In this document: positions 22,281-31,393 of the stretch, in pieces
Position numbering within the stretch: the stretch's first letter is position 1
How the letters are laid out: the number at the start of each line of letters is the position of its first letter
DNA from: Pseudomonadota bacterium
GTDB lineage: Bacteria > Myxococcota_A > UBA796 > GCA-2862545
Assembly: GCA_005776945.1 (NCBI GenBank)
Contig: SXOB01000016.1
Span: 1 to 64,000, forward strand
DNA length: 64,000 bases
Direction of reading: 5' to 3'
Made by a program: the position numbers and the translations under genes
The notes under the pieces: generated by a model
The model's input: only the letters and a program-made list of their open reading frames with translations
Databases searched by the model: none
Told to the model about the DNA's origin: nothing

Positions 22281-24046
22281 TCCTGGCCATTTTGCTCGCC
22301 GTCAGGGCCCTGGCGCTTCCCGTCGTCGTCGACGATGCGTTGGCCTACGCGGCGACGGACCGCGCCCGCGCCATTTCCGTCCTCGAAAACGCCCTCACCT
22401 CCGGCGTCGACGCCGCCGACCTCGACACCGTCCTGCTCTACGCGGGGGAGCAGCGCCGGTTGTCTGGCGACGCCGCGGCCGCGCGCCGCTGGTTTGAGCA
22501 AGTGGCCGCCGGCTCGGCGGCGAGTGCCGGGGCGCGCCTTGGCAAGGTCCTTTTGGACGCCGGAGGCCCCCTCGACGAGGCGGCCCGCCGCGCTCTCGCA
22601 AGTGCGCCCGCCAAGTCGATTCCAGCGACCCAGGACGCCGACCGGCACCTCTTGCTCGCGTTGGACGCCGCACACCGAAACGACGCCACCGAAGCCGCGG
22701 ACCACAGCCGGGCCGCCCTCGCCGCCGCGTCGGCCGACCCCGCCGTCCAGGAACGCGTCGCAGCCGCGCTGGCTGACGTCGCCAAGGGACGAAAGGCCAC
22801 CCACGACCCGCTGGCCCGCGCCGAACAGGCGCTCGCGGAGGGACGTAAGGAGGACGCCCGCAAGGCGGCCCAGTCCGCGCTGTCGTCGGCTCCTGCGGGC
22901 TCGCCGACGGCAGTCGCGGCAGCGTCGCTCCTTCGCCGAATCGACGCACCCCCGGCCGACGCCAACCGCATCGCCGTGCTCCTGCCGCTGTCCGGCAAGT
23001 ACGAAGGCGTCGGACGCCAGATCTTGGAGGCGCTGCGCGAAGGCTACGAAGCCTCAGGCGGCAACCGGACGCTGCTCGAGATCGACACGGGCGGGTCGCC
23101 GCAGGGCGCCGTCGCCGGTCTGGAACGGGCCGCCCTCACGGAGCGCGCCATCGCCGTCGTCGGCCCGCTGCTGTCCGACGAGACCGGCCCGGTGCTCACC
23201 GCTGCCGATGCGCTGCACATCCCCCTCGTCAGCCTGTCCCAGTCGGTCGACGACCCCACGGGCCACCCTTGGCTGCTCCAGGGCGTTCCCACACGTTCGG
23301 ACCAGACGGACTTCCTGCTCGCGTCGCTCACCCGGGACTACGGCTACCGCCGCTTTGCCGTCTTCGCGCCAGACAACGCCTACGGCAAGAGCGCATCGGA
23401 GGCCTTCGCCGGGTCCGCGGGCCGTTCAGGCGCGTCGGTGGCCGCCACGGTCCTGTTTCCCTCGGACGCCAAGGACCTCGTACCCCACGGCGCGAAGTTG
23501 CGGAAAGCGGTCAAGGACGCGGACTACGACGCTCTCTTCTTGCCCCAAAACGCGCGGGACCTGCCCTTTGCTTGTGCGGCCCTCGCGTTCAACGAATTTC
23601 CGATGGGCGAATTCCGCCCGTACAAGGACAAGAGTCCGTACCGACCCGTCGTGGGCCTGAGCAGCTGGAACAGCCGCGAGGTCGTCACAAATGGCGGCCA
23701 ATACCTGCGGACGGGCCTGTTCGTGGATGTCTTCAGCCCTGGTATCGGGACCTCCCAGGCCATCGAGTGGGGCCAGGCCTTCAAGGCCGAGTACGGCAGA
23801 ACCCCGTCGGCCCTCGAGGCCTCCGCCTACGACGTCGGACGCTTGCTAGGGACCGCGGCCCGCGGCCCGGCGGCGGACCGCGCGGCCTTCCTTCAAGCGC
23901 TGCTCGACGCCGAAGTCGCGGACCCCATCACCGGCGCGGGCGACTTCGACGCCACGACGCGCCGCGCCACCAGCGACCTCGTGCTCTACACGGTCGGCCG
24001 CGACGCCATCCGCGTCGCCATCCCGGGGCCACCTCCGACCCCCTAG
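22277..24046 (+). CDS. LpoA-like / periplasmic-binding-fold protein with N-terminal helical repeats
   Basis: 589 residues. A signal peptide (MILAILLAVRALA) is followed by about 220 residues of Ala-rich TPR-like helices. A type I periplasmic binding fold then begins NRIAVLLPLSGKYEGVGRQILEALREGYE and includes GPLLSDETGPVLTAADALHIPLVSLSQ. This architecture, helical repeats plus a Leu/Ile/Val-binding-like domain, matches penicillin-binding protein activators (LpoA) and related outer-membrane proteins that stimulate peptidoglycan synthases. An amino-acid binding role is less likely because no transporter genes adjoin. AAGGAG 6 bases before ATG 22277 lies inside dnaJ, so the two genes are coupled. 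Confidence 0.78.
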   Translation: MILAILLAVRALALPVVVDDALAYAATDRARAISVLENALTSGVDAADLDTVLLYAGEQRRLSGDAAAARRWFEQVAAGSAASAGARLGKVLLDAGGPLDEAARRALASAPAKSIPATQDADRHLLLALDAAHRNDATEAADHSRAALAAASADPAVQERVAAALADVAKGRKATHDPLARAEQALAEGRKEDARKAAQSALSSAPAGSPTAVAAASLLRRIDAPPADANRIAVLLPLSGKYEGVGRQILEALREGYEASGGNRTLLEIDTGGSPQGAVAGLERAALTERAIAVVGPLLSDETGPVLTAADALHIPLVSLSQSVDDPTGHPWLLQGVPTRSDQTDFLLASLTRDYGYRRFAVFAPDNAYGKSASEAFAGSAGRSGASVAATVLFPSDAKDLVPHGAKLRKAVKDADYDALFLPQNARDLPFACAALAFNEFPMGEFRPYKDKSPYRPVVGLSSWNSREVVTNGGQYLRTGLFVDVFSPGIGTSQAIEWGQAFKAEYGRTPSALEASAYDVGRLLGTAARGPAADRAAFLQALLDAEVADPITGAGDFDATTRRATSDLVLYTVGRDAIRVAIPGPPPTP

Positions 24047-24122
24047 CGCCCTCGAATGGGGCCGAAGGTCGCGCCGCGGGGAGTTGGCACGCCGTCGGAG
24101 ACCCGCTACTGCAGTCCCCTAC

Positions 24123-25010
24123 ATGGACCGACCCCCACCCGACGCGGAGTTCGACGTCATCGCCCGCATCACCTCTCGCGTATCCGCCGGGCTCCTGCCG
24201 CTCGGTCCTGGCGACGATGCCGCCATCCTGGCGTCGGGCGCGGTCTGGACCACGGATATGCTGGTTCAAGACACCCATTTCGACGGGCGCCTGAGCCCGG
24301 CCGACATTGCCTACAAGGCCGTCGCCGCCAACGTCTCCGACCTCGCCGCAATGGGGGCGGCCCCCCAGGCGATGTTGCTCAGCCTTGGCCTTCCCGACGC
24401 GGATGGTGCCTGGGTGGATTCCTTCGCTGACGGCCTCGCCGAAGCGTGCCACCGTTGGCGGGTGGCCCTCGTCGGCGGGGATACCGTCCGCGCTGCCGTC
24501 GTCATCGTCAACATCGCCATGGGCGGCCATTGTGTCGCTCGTCCGATGACCCGGAAAGGGGCGCGCGAAGGGGACGCCCTTTGGGTCACCGGCACGTTGG
24601 GCGTGGCCGGCCGCGCTTGGCAAGAGCCCCATCCCCCGGAGGCCTCGCTGGCCGCGTGGCGCCGCCCGGACCCCCCGCTAGACGCCGCCCTCGCCTTGGC
24701 GCGGTGGGGCCGAGTCACCGCGGCCATGGACCTCTCGGACGGCCTCGCGACGGACCTCCGCCGCCTGACGGTGGCCTCCGGCGTGGGCGCCTCCGTCGAC
24801 GTGGACGCCATCCCCGGCGGCTCCGGCGACGTCGTATGGACCGGGGGCGAAGACTACGAGCTGCTGTTCACCACCGGCCCAAGCGACGACCCCCGACCCC
24901 ATGTGGAGGCCACTGGGCGCCGCGCGACGCGCATCGGCACGATGACCGGGGCCGTCGGCGACTCCGGTTGGCCGACGCCGGCTTGGACCCATTTCGCGGG
25001 CGCCGCATGA
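24123..25010 (+). CDS. thiL: Thiamine-monophosphate kinase
   Basis: 295 residues. It has the ThiL motifs in order: FDVIARI, LPLGPGDDAAIL (Mg-binding Asp pair), TTDMLVQDTHF, VAANVSDLAAMGA, VALVGGDTVR, MDLSDGLATDL and TGGEDYELLF. It phosphorylates thiamine monophosphate to the diphosphate with ATP in the cytoplasm. ATG at 24123 gives the normal ThiL start; TTG at 24084 would add 13 residues of low-complexity sequence. No good ribosome-binding site precedes 24123. It overlaps the following CNNM/CorC gene by 4 bases. Confidence 0.93.
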   Translation: MDRPPPDAEFDVIARITSRVSAGLLPLGPGDDAAILASGAVWTTDMLVQDTHFDGRLSPADIAYKAVAANVSDLAAMGAAPQAMLLSLGLPDADGAWVDSFADGLAEACHRWRVALVGGDTVRAAVVIVNIAMGGHCVARPMTRKGAREGDALWVTGTLGVAGRAWQEPHPPEASLAAWRRPDPPLDAALALARWGRVTAAMDLSDGLATDLRRLTVASGVGASVDVDAIPGGSGDVVWTGGEDYELLFTTGPSDDPRPHVEATGRRATRIGTMTGAVGDSGWPTPAWTHFAGAA

Positions 25011-26269
25011 TCGCGTCCGCCGACGTCCTTGCCTTCGGTCCCGGATCCGCCCTCATCCTCGTGCTCCTGCTGGCCGCGTCGTTCTTCTTCTCTGGCACCG
25101 AGATGGCCCTGACGAGCCTGCAGAAGGTGGACCTCGCGTGGATGGCGCGCCAAGGCCACGCGGGCGCCCAGGTCACACGCCTTCTCGCCCAGCGGCCGGC
25201 CGTCATCGCGTCCGTGTTGATCGGCAACGAGACCGTCAACATCGGCATCGCAAGCATCGGCGCGGCCGCCGTCACGGCCGCGGCACCCGACCGGCCGTGG
25301 CTCAATGTCGTCGTCGTCCTGCCCGTCCTCGTCCTCGTTTCGGACATGACGCCAAAGGTGCTCGCCTTCCGCTTCAACCGCCTCTGGGCCCTCCTCGCGG
25401 CGTGGCCTTTCACGACGTGGTTCACGCTTGTCACCCCCATCCGCCGGGCGCTGACCGCACTCATCGACCCCCTGGCCCGCTTCTTCGGCGCCACGGGCAA
25501 GCGCGCCGGCGACGGCCTCGCCGAGGACGAACTGCTGATCTACGTCGACCGCGGGACACAGACTGGGGCCATCGACCGGCTCGAGGCCGAGATCATCGAG
25601 GCCGTCTTTGCCTTCGACGATTTGACCGTCGAACGCCTGATGACGCCGCGGCCCGACATGGAGACCGTGCCGCTTGGCATCTCCTGGGCAGATTTGACGG
25701 GCCGGCTCTCGAAGTCGAGGCACAGCCGAATCCCAGTCACCACCCAACGGGGCGACGAGATCGCCGGCGTGCTCATCGTCAAGGACCTCCTCCGGCTGCG
25801 GCGTTCGCCGACGGACGCCCCGATCAGCATCCGTCCCTTGCTCGTCCCCCCAGTCTTCGTACCCGCAAGCAAGTCGGCGGAGACGATGTTGCGCGAGTTC
25901 CTCGACCAGAAATTCCACATGGCGTTCGTGGTCGACGAACACGGCACTTTGGTCGGCCTCATCACGCTCGACGACCTGTTGTCGGAGTTGATCAGCGAGA
26001 TCGATGACGACTCCGCCGAGGACATCGCCGACGAAGCCGCGGGCAGGTACCGCGGGGGCATCGACTTGGAGGACTTCTCCGAGACGAGCGGGATCCGGCT
26101 TCCGGAGTGCGAGTACCACACACTCGCCGGCTTCGTTTTCCATCACCTCGGACGTTTGCCGCGGCGCGGTGACGTCGTGGAGGCCGCGGGCCACAGGTTC
26201 GTCGTTCGACACATGGAAGGCCGCCGCATCGTTGAAGTTGCCGTGGTGGCGATTCCGGTGTCCGAATGA
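25007..26269 (+). CDS. CNNM/CorC-family membrane protein (DUF21-CBS-CorC), copy 1
   Basis: 420 residues. The DUF21/CNNM membrane domain occupies residues 10-190 (FFFSGTEMALTSLQKVDL, LIGNETVNIGIASIG, VSDMTPKVLAFRF). A CBS pair follows (VERLMTPRPDMETVPLG... SRIPV... GVLIVKDLLRL), then AFVVDEHGTLVGLITLDDLLSEL and a CorC_HlyC C-terminal domain from about residue 340. Such proteins affect Mg2+/Co2+ efflux. ATG at 25007 overlaps the thiL stop (ATGA), and the second copy starts at 26266 with the same overlap. The two copies may form a heterodimer. Confidence 0.86.
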   Translation: MIASADVLAFGPGSALILVLLLAASFFFSGTEMALTSLQKVDLAWMARQGHAGAQVTRLLAQRPAVIASVLIGNETVNIGIASIGAAAVTAAAPDRPWLNVVVVLPVLVLVSDMTPKVLAFRFNRLWALLAAWPFTTWFTLVTPIRRALTALIDPLARFFGATGKRAGDGLAEDELLIYVDRGTQTGAIDRLEAEIIEAVFAFDDLTVERLMTPRPDMETVPLGISWADLTGRLSKSRHSRIPVTTQRGDEIAGVLIVKDLLRLRRSPTDAPISIRPLLVPPVFVPASKSAETMLREFLDQKFHMAFVVDEHGTLVGLITLDDLLSELISEIDDDSAEDIADEAAGRYRGGIDLEDFSETSGIRLPECEYHTLAGFVFHHLGRLPRRGDVVEAAGHRFVVRHMEGRRIVEVAVVAIPVSE

Positions 26270-27483
26270 CGTCGCCAGAGCTGATTGCGGGGCTGCTGTT
26301 CAGCGTCGCCGCTCAGGCCGCATTCGCGAGCGCCGAAATGGGCCTCGTGACGGCCAGCCGCGCCCGCCTCGCCAGCCTTGCCGAGGAGGGTGACCGCCGC
26401 GCTGTCGCCGCGTTGGAGTTGTTGTCGAAAGAGGAGCAAATGCTCGGCACGTGCCTCATCGGCACCAACACGTCGGTGGTCAGCGCCACGACGCTGACAT
26501 CGATGTTGTTGGCCAACTTCGGCATCACCGCCGAATGGGCGGTCACCGTCGCCTTCGTGCCCTTGGCCCTCGTCCTCGGCGAGATGTTGCCAAAGACCGT
26601 GGCGACCTGGCACGCCGACCGCGTGGCCCTCGTCGTCGCGCGCCCGATGCGCCTCGCCGTCACCGCGTTGGGACCCGTCCTGCTCCTCCTGAACTTCTGG
26701 GGCCGCACACTCCGCCGACTCGTCGGGGCCCAAGAAGCCTCCATCGCGCGGCAAGACATCGTCGAACTCATCGAAGACAGCCCCCTCGGCGACATCCACC
26801 CCGCGGAACGACGCATCATCCGACGCGTGCTCGACATGAGCCACACGACTGTCGCCGACTGCATGACGGCCCTCGTCGAGGTCGCCGCGCTGCCCGAAGC
26901 TGCGACGCCATCCGAGGCGGCTGACCTCGTCGTCCGCGTCGGCCACAGCCGCATTCCCATCTACCGGGACCGGGTCGACCACATCGTCGGCGTCGTTCAT
27001 CACAGGGCCCTGTTGGGTCTCGACGTCGATGCGCCGCCTCACGTGGGTACGCTGATGTCGCCCGTTGTGTTCGTCCCCGAGACGAAACGGGTCGACGAGC
27101 TGCTCAAGGAGATGCTCAAGTCCGAGGAGCGCTTCGCCGTCGTCGTCGACGAGTACGGCGGCAGCATCGGCGTGGTCACGCTCGAGGACCTCCTCGAAGA
27201 GATCGTTGGCAACATCCAGGACGAGCGGGACTCCGAACCGACCGTCCGCCGCCTTGGCGAACGCGAGTGGCGGGTGCCAGGCAAGGTGCGCATCGCCGAT
27301 TTGGAGTCCGCGATCGGGATCGAACTGCCCGACGGGGACTTCAGCACTGTCGCTGGTCTGTTCCTTACGCGCACCGGCCGCATCCCGGCCGCGGGCGAGG
27401 TGATCCGCCTGCCAGGCTGGACGTTGACGGTCGAGCAAGCGACAGACCGGGCCGTTTTGGCGGTAAGAATCGTCCGCGGCTGA
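26266..27483 (+). CDS. CNNM/CorC-family membrane protein (DUF21-CBS-CorC), copy 2
   Basis: 405 residues with the same architecture as the gene just upstream: CNNM domain (FASAEMGLVTASRARL, CLIGTNTSVVSATTLTSML, LGEMLPKTVATWHADR), a CBS pair (VADCMTALVEV, HSRIPIYRDRVDHIVGVVHHRALL), FAVVVDEYGGSIGVVTLEDLLEEIVGNIQDE and a CorC_HlyC domain ending TVEQATDRAVLAVRI. Sequence identity to copy 1 is low by eye, so the duplication is old or the copies are specialised. It likely transports or regulates a divalent cation. Its ATG overlaps the stop of copy 1 by 4 bases. Confidence 0.86.
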   Translation: MTSPELIAGLLFSVAAQAAFASAEMGLVTASRARLASLAEEGDRRAVAALELLSKEEQMLGTCLIGTNTSVVSATTLTSMLLANFGITAEWAVTVAFVPLALVLGEMLPKTVATWHADRVALVVARPMRLAVTALGPVLLLLNFWGRTLRRLVGAQEASIARQDIVELIEDSPLGDIHPAERRIIRRVLDMSHTTVADCMTALVEVAALPEAATPSEAADLVVRVGHSRIPIYRDRVDHIVGVVHHRALLGLDVDAPPHVGTLMSPVVFVPETKRVDELLKEMLKSEERFAVVVDEYGGSIGVVTLEDLLEEIVGNIQDERDSEPTVRRLGEREWRVPGKVRIADLESAIGIELPDGDFSTVAGLFLTRTGRIPAAGEVIRLPGWTLTVEQATDRAVLAVRIVRG

Positions 27484-27564
27484 TCCTTCGCGATTCCTTC
27501 ACCTTGTCGATGTCGGTGGATGTGGGTCGAAGATCCAAGCACTCCAAGGGTGCCAGGAGGCACC

Positions 27565-28332
27565 ATGTGGTTCATCGTTTCAACTCTCGCTCAAGCCGCT
27601 CCCACGGCCGACATCAGCACCATCATCACCCCGCCCGTCGGCGCGTATGTCTACGCGACCGCGCGCTGGAATGTGAAGATCACGAACACCGGCACCAGCA
27701 CGGCGACCGGCAACACCGTGGACATCACGCTCCCGCTGACGGCGACCAGCCCGACGTCCTACGTGCTCGGCACGGTCGGCGCCCTTGGGCCCGGCTGCAC
27801 GCTCACGTCCAACGTGATCAAGTGCACGACCGCCAACCTCAAGAAGAACAAGTCCGCCACGGTCTGGTTCGACTACGCCATCCCGCTCAACGCCGGCCCG
27901 GTCACGATCTCGGCCCACGGTGACACCGTGACCGCAGAGTCCAGTGAGACCAACAATGACGCGACGTCGACCCCGACGCTGCTGACCTACAACGTGACCG
28001 ACTTCACGGGTTCGGCCGACGTGCACATCGATCACTGCACGGGCACCGGCCTCGGCTCGTTCTTCGAGTGCGAGTGCTTCCCGTCGTCCATCTCGTCGCA
28101 CGAGACGACGCTGAACGCGGACGGCTCCATCACCTTCGCGCCCGAAGTCGGCCCCGAGTACACCGGCTCGTGGTGGAGCGACAGCGCCAACCACCTCGCG
28201 TTCACGTACTACGAACTCGGCGTCGAAGTGGCCTTCTTCGAGGGCTACGGCGTCAGCGCGAACTGCTGGGAAGGCGAGACCGTCTTCACGCCTGGGCCCT
28301 ACATGTCCATGTACCAGGTCTGCGTCCTCTGA
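27565..28332 (+). CDS. Secreted DUF11-like protein
   Basis: 255 residues. A signal peptide (MWFIVSTLAQAAP) precedes a DUF11-type Ig-like domain (ARWNVKITNTGTSTATGNTVDITLP... TLTSNVIKCTTANLKKNKSATVWF... ISAHGDTVTAESSETNNDAT). The C-terminal half (about residues 150-255) is Cys-containing and aromatic (ECECFPSSISSHE, GSWWSDSANHLAFTYYELG) with no family that I know. The AGGAGG ribosome-binding site 5-6 bases before ATG 27565 is one of the strongest in the window and a robust terminator follows, so this may be a single, well-expressed gene for an exported product. Confidence 0.66.
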   Translation: MWFIVSTLAQAAPTADISTIITPPVGAYVYATARWNVKITNTGTSTATGNTVDITLPLTATSPTSYVLGTVGALGPGCTLTSNVIKCTTANLKKNKSATVWFDYAIPLNAGPVTISAHGDTVTAESSETNNDATSTPTLLTYNVTDFTGSADVHIDHCTGTGLGSFFECECFPSSISSHETTLNADGSITFAPEVGPEYTGSWWSDSANHLAFTYYELGVEVAFFEGYGVSANCWEGETVFTPGPYMSMYQVCVL

Positions 28333-28345
28333 CGTGACCGCAATC

Positions 28346-28411
28346 GGGCGGCCGACCCTTCGGCCGCCCGCTCAGCGGGTCAGGCCGTTGTGGCCCGACG
28401 CGCTTTTTTTT
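28346..28411 (+). terminator. Tandem hairpins with T8 run, intrinsic terminator
   Basis: Just after the DUF11-like gene, GGGCGGCCG (28346-28354) and CGGCCGCCC (28361-28369) form a perfect 9-bp stem with a 6-base loop. A second stem pairs GTCAGGCC (28379-28386) with GGCCCGAC (28392-28399), with one mismatch. GCGC and eight T residues (28404-28411) follow. The second hairpin plus T-run is a classical intrinsic terminator for the plus strand. The first stem may serve the convergent minus-strand operon that ends at 28414, though no T-run lies on that side. Confidence 0.82.
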
Positions 28412-28413
28412 GC

Positions 28414-29460
28414 TCAGAGCAGTTGGTCCGTCACGTCCATGACGTAGAGAAAGCGCCAGTCGGACCCGGTCGACGGCAACGCCGTGAAGGCGAGCAGCAC
28501 GCGGCCATTGGCCTGCGCAATCGCCGGTTCGGCACACCCTTTGAATTCCGTGTGGATTTCGACGGTTTTGGACCCGTCGACCCGTGCCAGCACGACCTTG
28601 TCCGCCTTCGTGGGGTCGTCGTAAGCATAGCCGACCCATTTCCCGTCCGGACTCAAGGACGGCCGTGCGCGCAACGGCAGCCGCACGCCTCGCGCCACGG
28701 TGCGCTTCGCGCCGCCGGGTGCGTCAAGGACTGCGAGGTCCCAGAGTCCCTCGCCGCGGGCGCCGTCGAAGAAGAGCACGCGGCCCCCTTCGGCGACCAC
28801 GGGGCGGGTCTGATCCCCGCCACCGCCCACCACGGCCACTTCCGCTCCACCAGCGGCCGGCAGACTGAACACGTCCTCGGTGGCCGACGCTTTGCGCGTG
28901 AACAGGACGTTGGCGCGGTCGGGCGTGAACAGCGGGAACATCTCGACGGCGGTCGTCTGCGTCAGTTGGGTGATCTTGCCCGTCGCCGTGTCGCGGACGC
29001 GCAGGTCCCCACGGCCCGTCGCGTCGCTGACGAACAGCATGGCCTTGCCGTCTTTGCTCACGCTCGGGAACGTCAGGTCGCCAGGCACGACGGAGGTGGG
29101 CACGAGCTCAAAGGCCGCGCCCCCACCGGGCTGGTAGCTGTAGAGCCGGTATTGGCCGCCCTGGTTGCTGCCCTCGAAGATGGCGACGCGTTCGGGGTGC
29201 CACACCGGATTGATGGTCACCTGTCCGCTGCCGCCGAACGGTGTGGATCCGCCTGGCATCGACACGCGCGCGGCGTCCTTGGCGATGGCGCCCTGCACTT
29301 CGCTGATGAACAAATCGATGTTGCCAGCGTAGCGGTTGACCTCGAAGGCGATGTAGCGGCCGTCGTGCGACCACATGGGGTGGTAGGCATGGCCCTCCCC
29401 CGTGAATCGCACCTCGCCGGCCCCCGCCTGCAGCGCAAACAGAAGGACTGCAGATGGCAT
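28414..29460 (-). CDS. TolB-like PD40/WD40 beta-propeller protein, exported
   Basis: 348 residues. A signal peptide (MPSAVLLFALQAGA) is followed by repeated PD40 blades, e.g. HPMWSHDGRYIAFEV, FPSVSKDGKAMLFVSDATG, MFPLFTPDRANVLFT, RPSLSPDGKWVGYAYDD. The fold is that of TolB and related periplasmic propellers; no catalytic domain is fused. It is the last gene of a long minus-strand run. GGGAGGGTGACC before ATG 29460 gives a good ribosome-binding site. With a TolA-like coiled-coil protein encoded upstream in the same run, a role in an envelope-spanning complex is a fair inference, but it is clearly not the canonical tol-pal operon. Confidence 0.74.
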   Translation of the reverse strand: MPSAVLLFALQAGAGEVRFTGEGHAYHPMWSHDGRYIAFEVNRYAGNIDLFISEVQGAIAKDAARVSMPGGSTPFGGSGQVTINPVWHPERVAIFEGSNQGGQYRLYSYQPGGGAAFELVPTSVVPGDLTFPSVSKDGKAMLFVSDATGRGDLRVRDTATGKITQLTQTTAVEMFPLFTPDRANVLFTRKASATEDVFSLPAAGGAEVAVVGGGGDQTRPVVAEGGRVLFFDGARGEGLWDLAVLDAPGGAKRTVARGVRLPLRARPSLSPDGKWVGYAYDDPTKADKVVLARVDGSKTVEIHTEFKGCAEPAIAQANGRVLLAFTALPSTGSDWRFLYVMDVTDQLL

Positions 29461-29462
29461 GG

Positions 29463-30596
29463 TCACCCTCCCTCGAAATGCGCAACGCGCGGAATGATTC
29501 CCAATCGAATCGAAATTTGGGTCAGCGAACGCGACCCGTCGTTGTGCCAGGCGCCGCCAACTTCGATGGCCCCTTCCAGGGCGTCGCCGATGTCCATGAC
29601 GCCCATCCCGACGGCACCGGCCACGCCGGGCCCCCAGGACGCCCCCTGGTACCGGATCTCGGAAGCGGGGTTCAGCTCGGTGTGCTGTCCCACGTCCACC
29701 CATTCGGCGACGCCGGTCCCGCGCCCAGCGAAGACGCTGAAACTCGGCCCAAGGGCGACGCGAAGACGCGGCGTGCGCAACACGCCAGCGAGCCAGGCGT
29801 CGGGCACATGGAAGGTATCGGCACCGACGACGCCGCCGTACCCGAGGGAGGCCGACAGCCCAAGCGCCGGCTTTCGGTAGCTGAGCCCGAATTCCGCACC
29901 CAGCCGAAGGGCCGGCCCGACGCCAGATACGTCGGACGGGGAAAACTGGGTGACCCCGGCGTCGTCCAAGACGGGCGCCGACGGCTCCGGCGACGTCGAC
30001 CACCCCGCGCCAAGCGACGCAATGGGTCCAAACCACGACACGAGGCCGGCGTCTTGTGTCGGAGCGCCCTTGACTTTGCCGACCTGGACGATTTGAAAGT
30101 CCGGACCCGTCGCGACGCTGAACGCTCTGTCACCGATGACGTAGTCGCCCGTCGGCAACATCCCTCGGAAAGAGCCCGTATTCGCGACGACCTGCATCGC
30201 GAACTCGATGCTCAGGCGGGCGTCCGGCGCAAATGGCATCGCCTCGCGCGACAAGACGGGTCGGTGACGCGGGTCGCCCTTCAATTCGACGCGGCCGTAG
30301 CTGGCGTCGATCGCCGCAAGTTCCTCGACCCATTCGGGCCGCCGTTCCAGTGCGGCCGCCGCCCCGAGCCGTTCGTAAACCTGGTTGGTGTCCCCGAGAT
30401 GCCGTGAAGCCTGCGCGCCGAGGAAGTGCTCGTCGAAACGCAGGTCGCAACCGGTGCCGACGAGGCCAACGTAGGCGCGTTCGACGCCCGCCCAGGCGTT
30501 GCGGGCCGCCAAGCGATTCGCCTCGTCGAGGAGGCGCGTCCGTTCGGCGCCGTCACATGCCAACGCGACGTCTACCCACAGCGTCAAGAGCATCAT
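29463..30596 (-). CDS. Exported protein with helical N-terminus and probable C-terminal beta-barrel
   Basis: 377 residues. ATG at 30596 overlaps the upstream ATPase stop (ATGA) and opens a signal peptide (MMLLTLWVDVALA). Residues 15-100 are helical with some TPR character. A segment near residue 140 (FRGMLPTGDYVIGDRAFSV) resembles PEGA-type Ig folds. The last 200 residues alternate polar and apolar positions with Gly and aromatics (LRLGAEFGLSYRKPALGLSASLGYGG, LRVALGPSFSVFAG), as in outer-membrane barrels. I do not recognise the family. Its position inside the peptide-transporter operon suggests an outer-membrane partner. Confidence 0.55.
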   Translation of the reverse strand: MMLLTLWVDVALACDGAERTRLLDEANRLAARNAWAGVERAYVGLVGTGCDLRFDEHFLGAQASRHLGDTNQVYERLGAAAALERRPEWVEELAAIDASYGRVELKGDPRHRPVLSREAMPFAPDARLSIEFAMQVVANTGSFRGMLPTGDYVIGDRAFSVATGPDFQIVQVGKVKGAPTQDAGLVSWFGPIASLGAGWSTSPEPSAPVLDDAGVTQFSPSDVSGVGPALRLGAEFGLSYRKPALGLSASLGYGGVVGADTFHVPDAWLAGVLRTPRLRVALGPSFSVFAGRGTGVAEWVDVGQHTELNPASEIRYQGASWGPGVAGAVGMGVMDIGDALEGAIEVGGAWHNDGSRSLTQISIRLGIIPRVAHFEGG

Positions 30597-31393
30597 GAGG
30601 CCACCGAAAGTGAAGTGTCGTGGTCTCCCCACGGGTCGAAGAGCATGCGCGCGTACGGATGGCTGGGCTCCGACGAGGCGTCCGCCATCTCCTCGATGAT
30701 TCGGCCCCCCAACATCACGGCCACCCGCGTGCAGTACTTGCGCACCTGCGGCATGTCGTGGGTGACGAGGATCATCGCGGCGCCCGCGGGCATGTTGCGG
30801 ACGAGGTCCTCGAGGACCTGATCTTGGCGGTCGGCATCGAGTCCGCTCGTCGGTTCGTCGGCGACGATGAGCACCGGGGACAACGCCAACACCCGCGCAA
30901 GCGTGACGCGGCGTTGTTCACCGCCCGACAATTCTCGCGGCAACGCGTCGTGGCGCGCCGACAAGCCCAGCCGAGCGAGCAGGGTCGCGGCCTCGGAGAC
31001 GGCCGCCTCTCGGCTTCGGCCCACGAGCACGCGAAGGGACTCCACGACGTGCTCGAGGACCGTCTGTTGTGGATCGAGCGCAGACATCGCGTCCTGGGGG
31101 ACGTACTGGTAGCGTCGCCGAAACGGGCGCCGCTCCCGCTCCGGCCGGTCGTCCCACCGCGAACCTTCAAGGTAGACTTCACCCCGCGATGGCCGTTCAA
31201 GGCCCAAAACGAGGCGCGACACGGTCGTCTTGCCGGACCCGCTCTGTCCGACCAGGGCCAAGACGTCGCCCGGCCGCAGTTCGAGGTCCACGTCGACGAC
31301 CGCGTCGACGCGTACGCTCGGCGACCAGGGCCAGGGGCCGGGAACGTCGAAGCTCCGACTGACGTTCCGCAGCGACACGATGGGGGCGGTCAT
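30593..31393 (-). CDS. Peptide/nickel-type ABC transporter ATPase (DppF/OppF-like)
   Basis: 266 residues. It has Walker A LVGQSGSGKTT, the Q-loop YVPQDAMSALDP, signature LSGGEQRRVTLARVL, Walker B VLIVADEPTSGLDA and switch His VTHDM. The C-terminal SHPYARMLFDP is the remnant of the oligopeptide-transporter HPY motif, which together with QDAMSALDP places it in the Dpp/Opp family. ATG at 31393 overlaps the stop of the second ATPase by 4 bases. It should power import together with the ATPase at 31390. Confidence 0.88.
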   Translation of the reverse strand: MTAPIVSLRNVSRSFDVPGPWPWSPSVRVDAVVDVDLELRPGDVLALVGQSGSGKTTVSRLVLGLERPSRGEVYLEGSRWDDRPERERRPFRRRYQYVPQDAMSALDPQQTVLEHVVESLRVLVGRSREAAVSEAATLLARLGLSARHDALPRELSGGEQRRVTLARVLALSPVLIVADEPTSGLDADRQDQVLEDLVRNMPAGAAMILVTHDMPQVRKYCTRVAVMLGGRIIEEMADASSEPSHPYARMLFDPWGDHDTSLSVAS

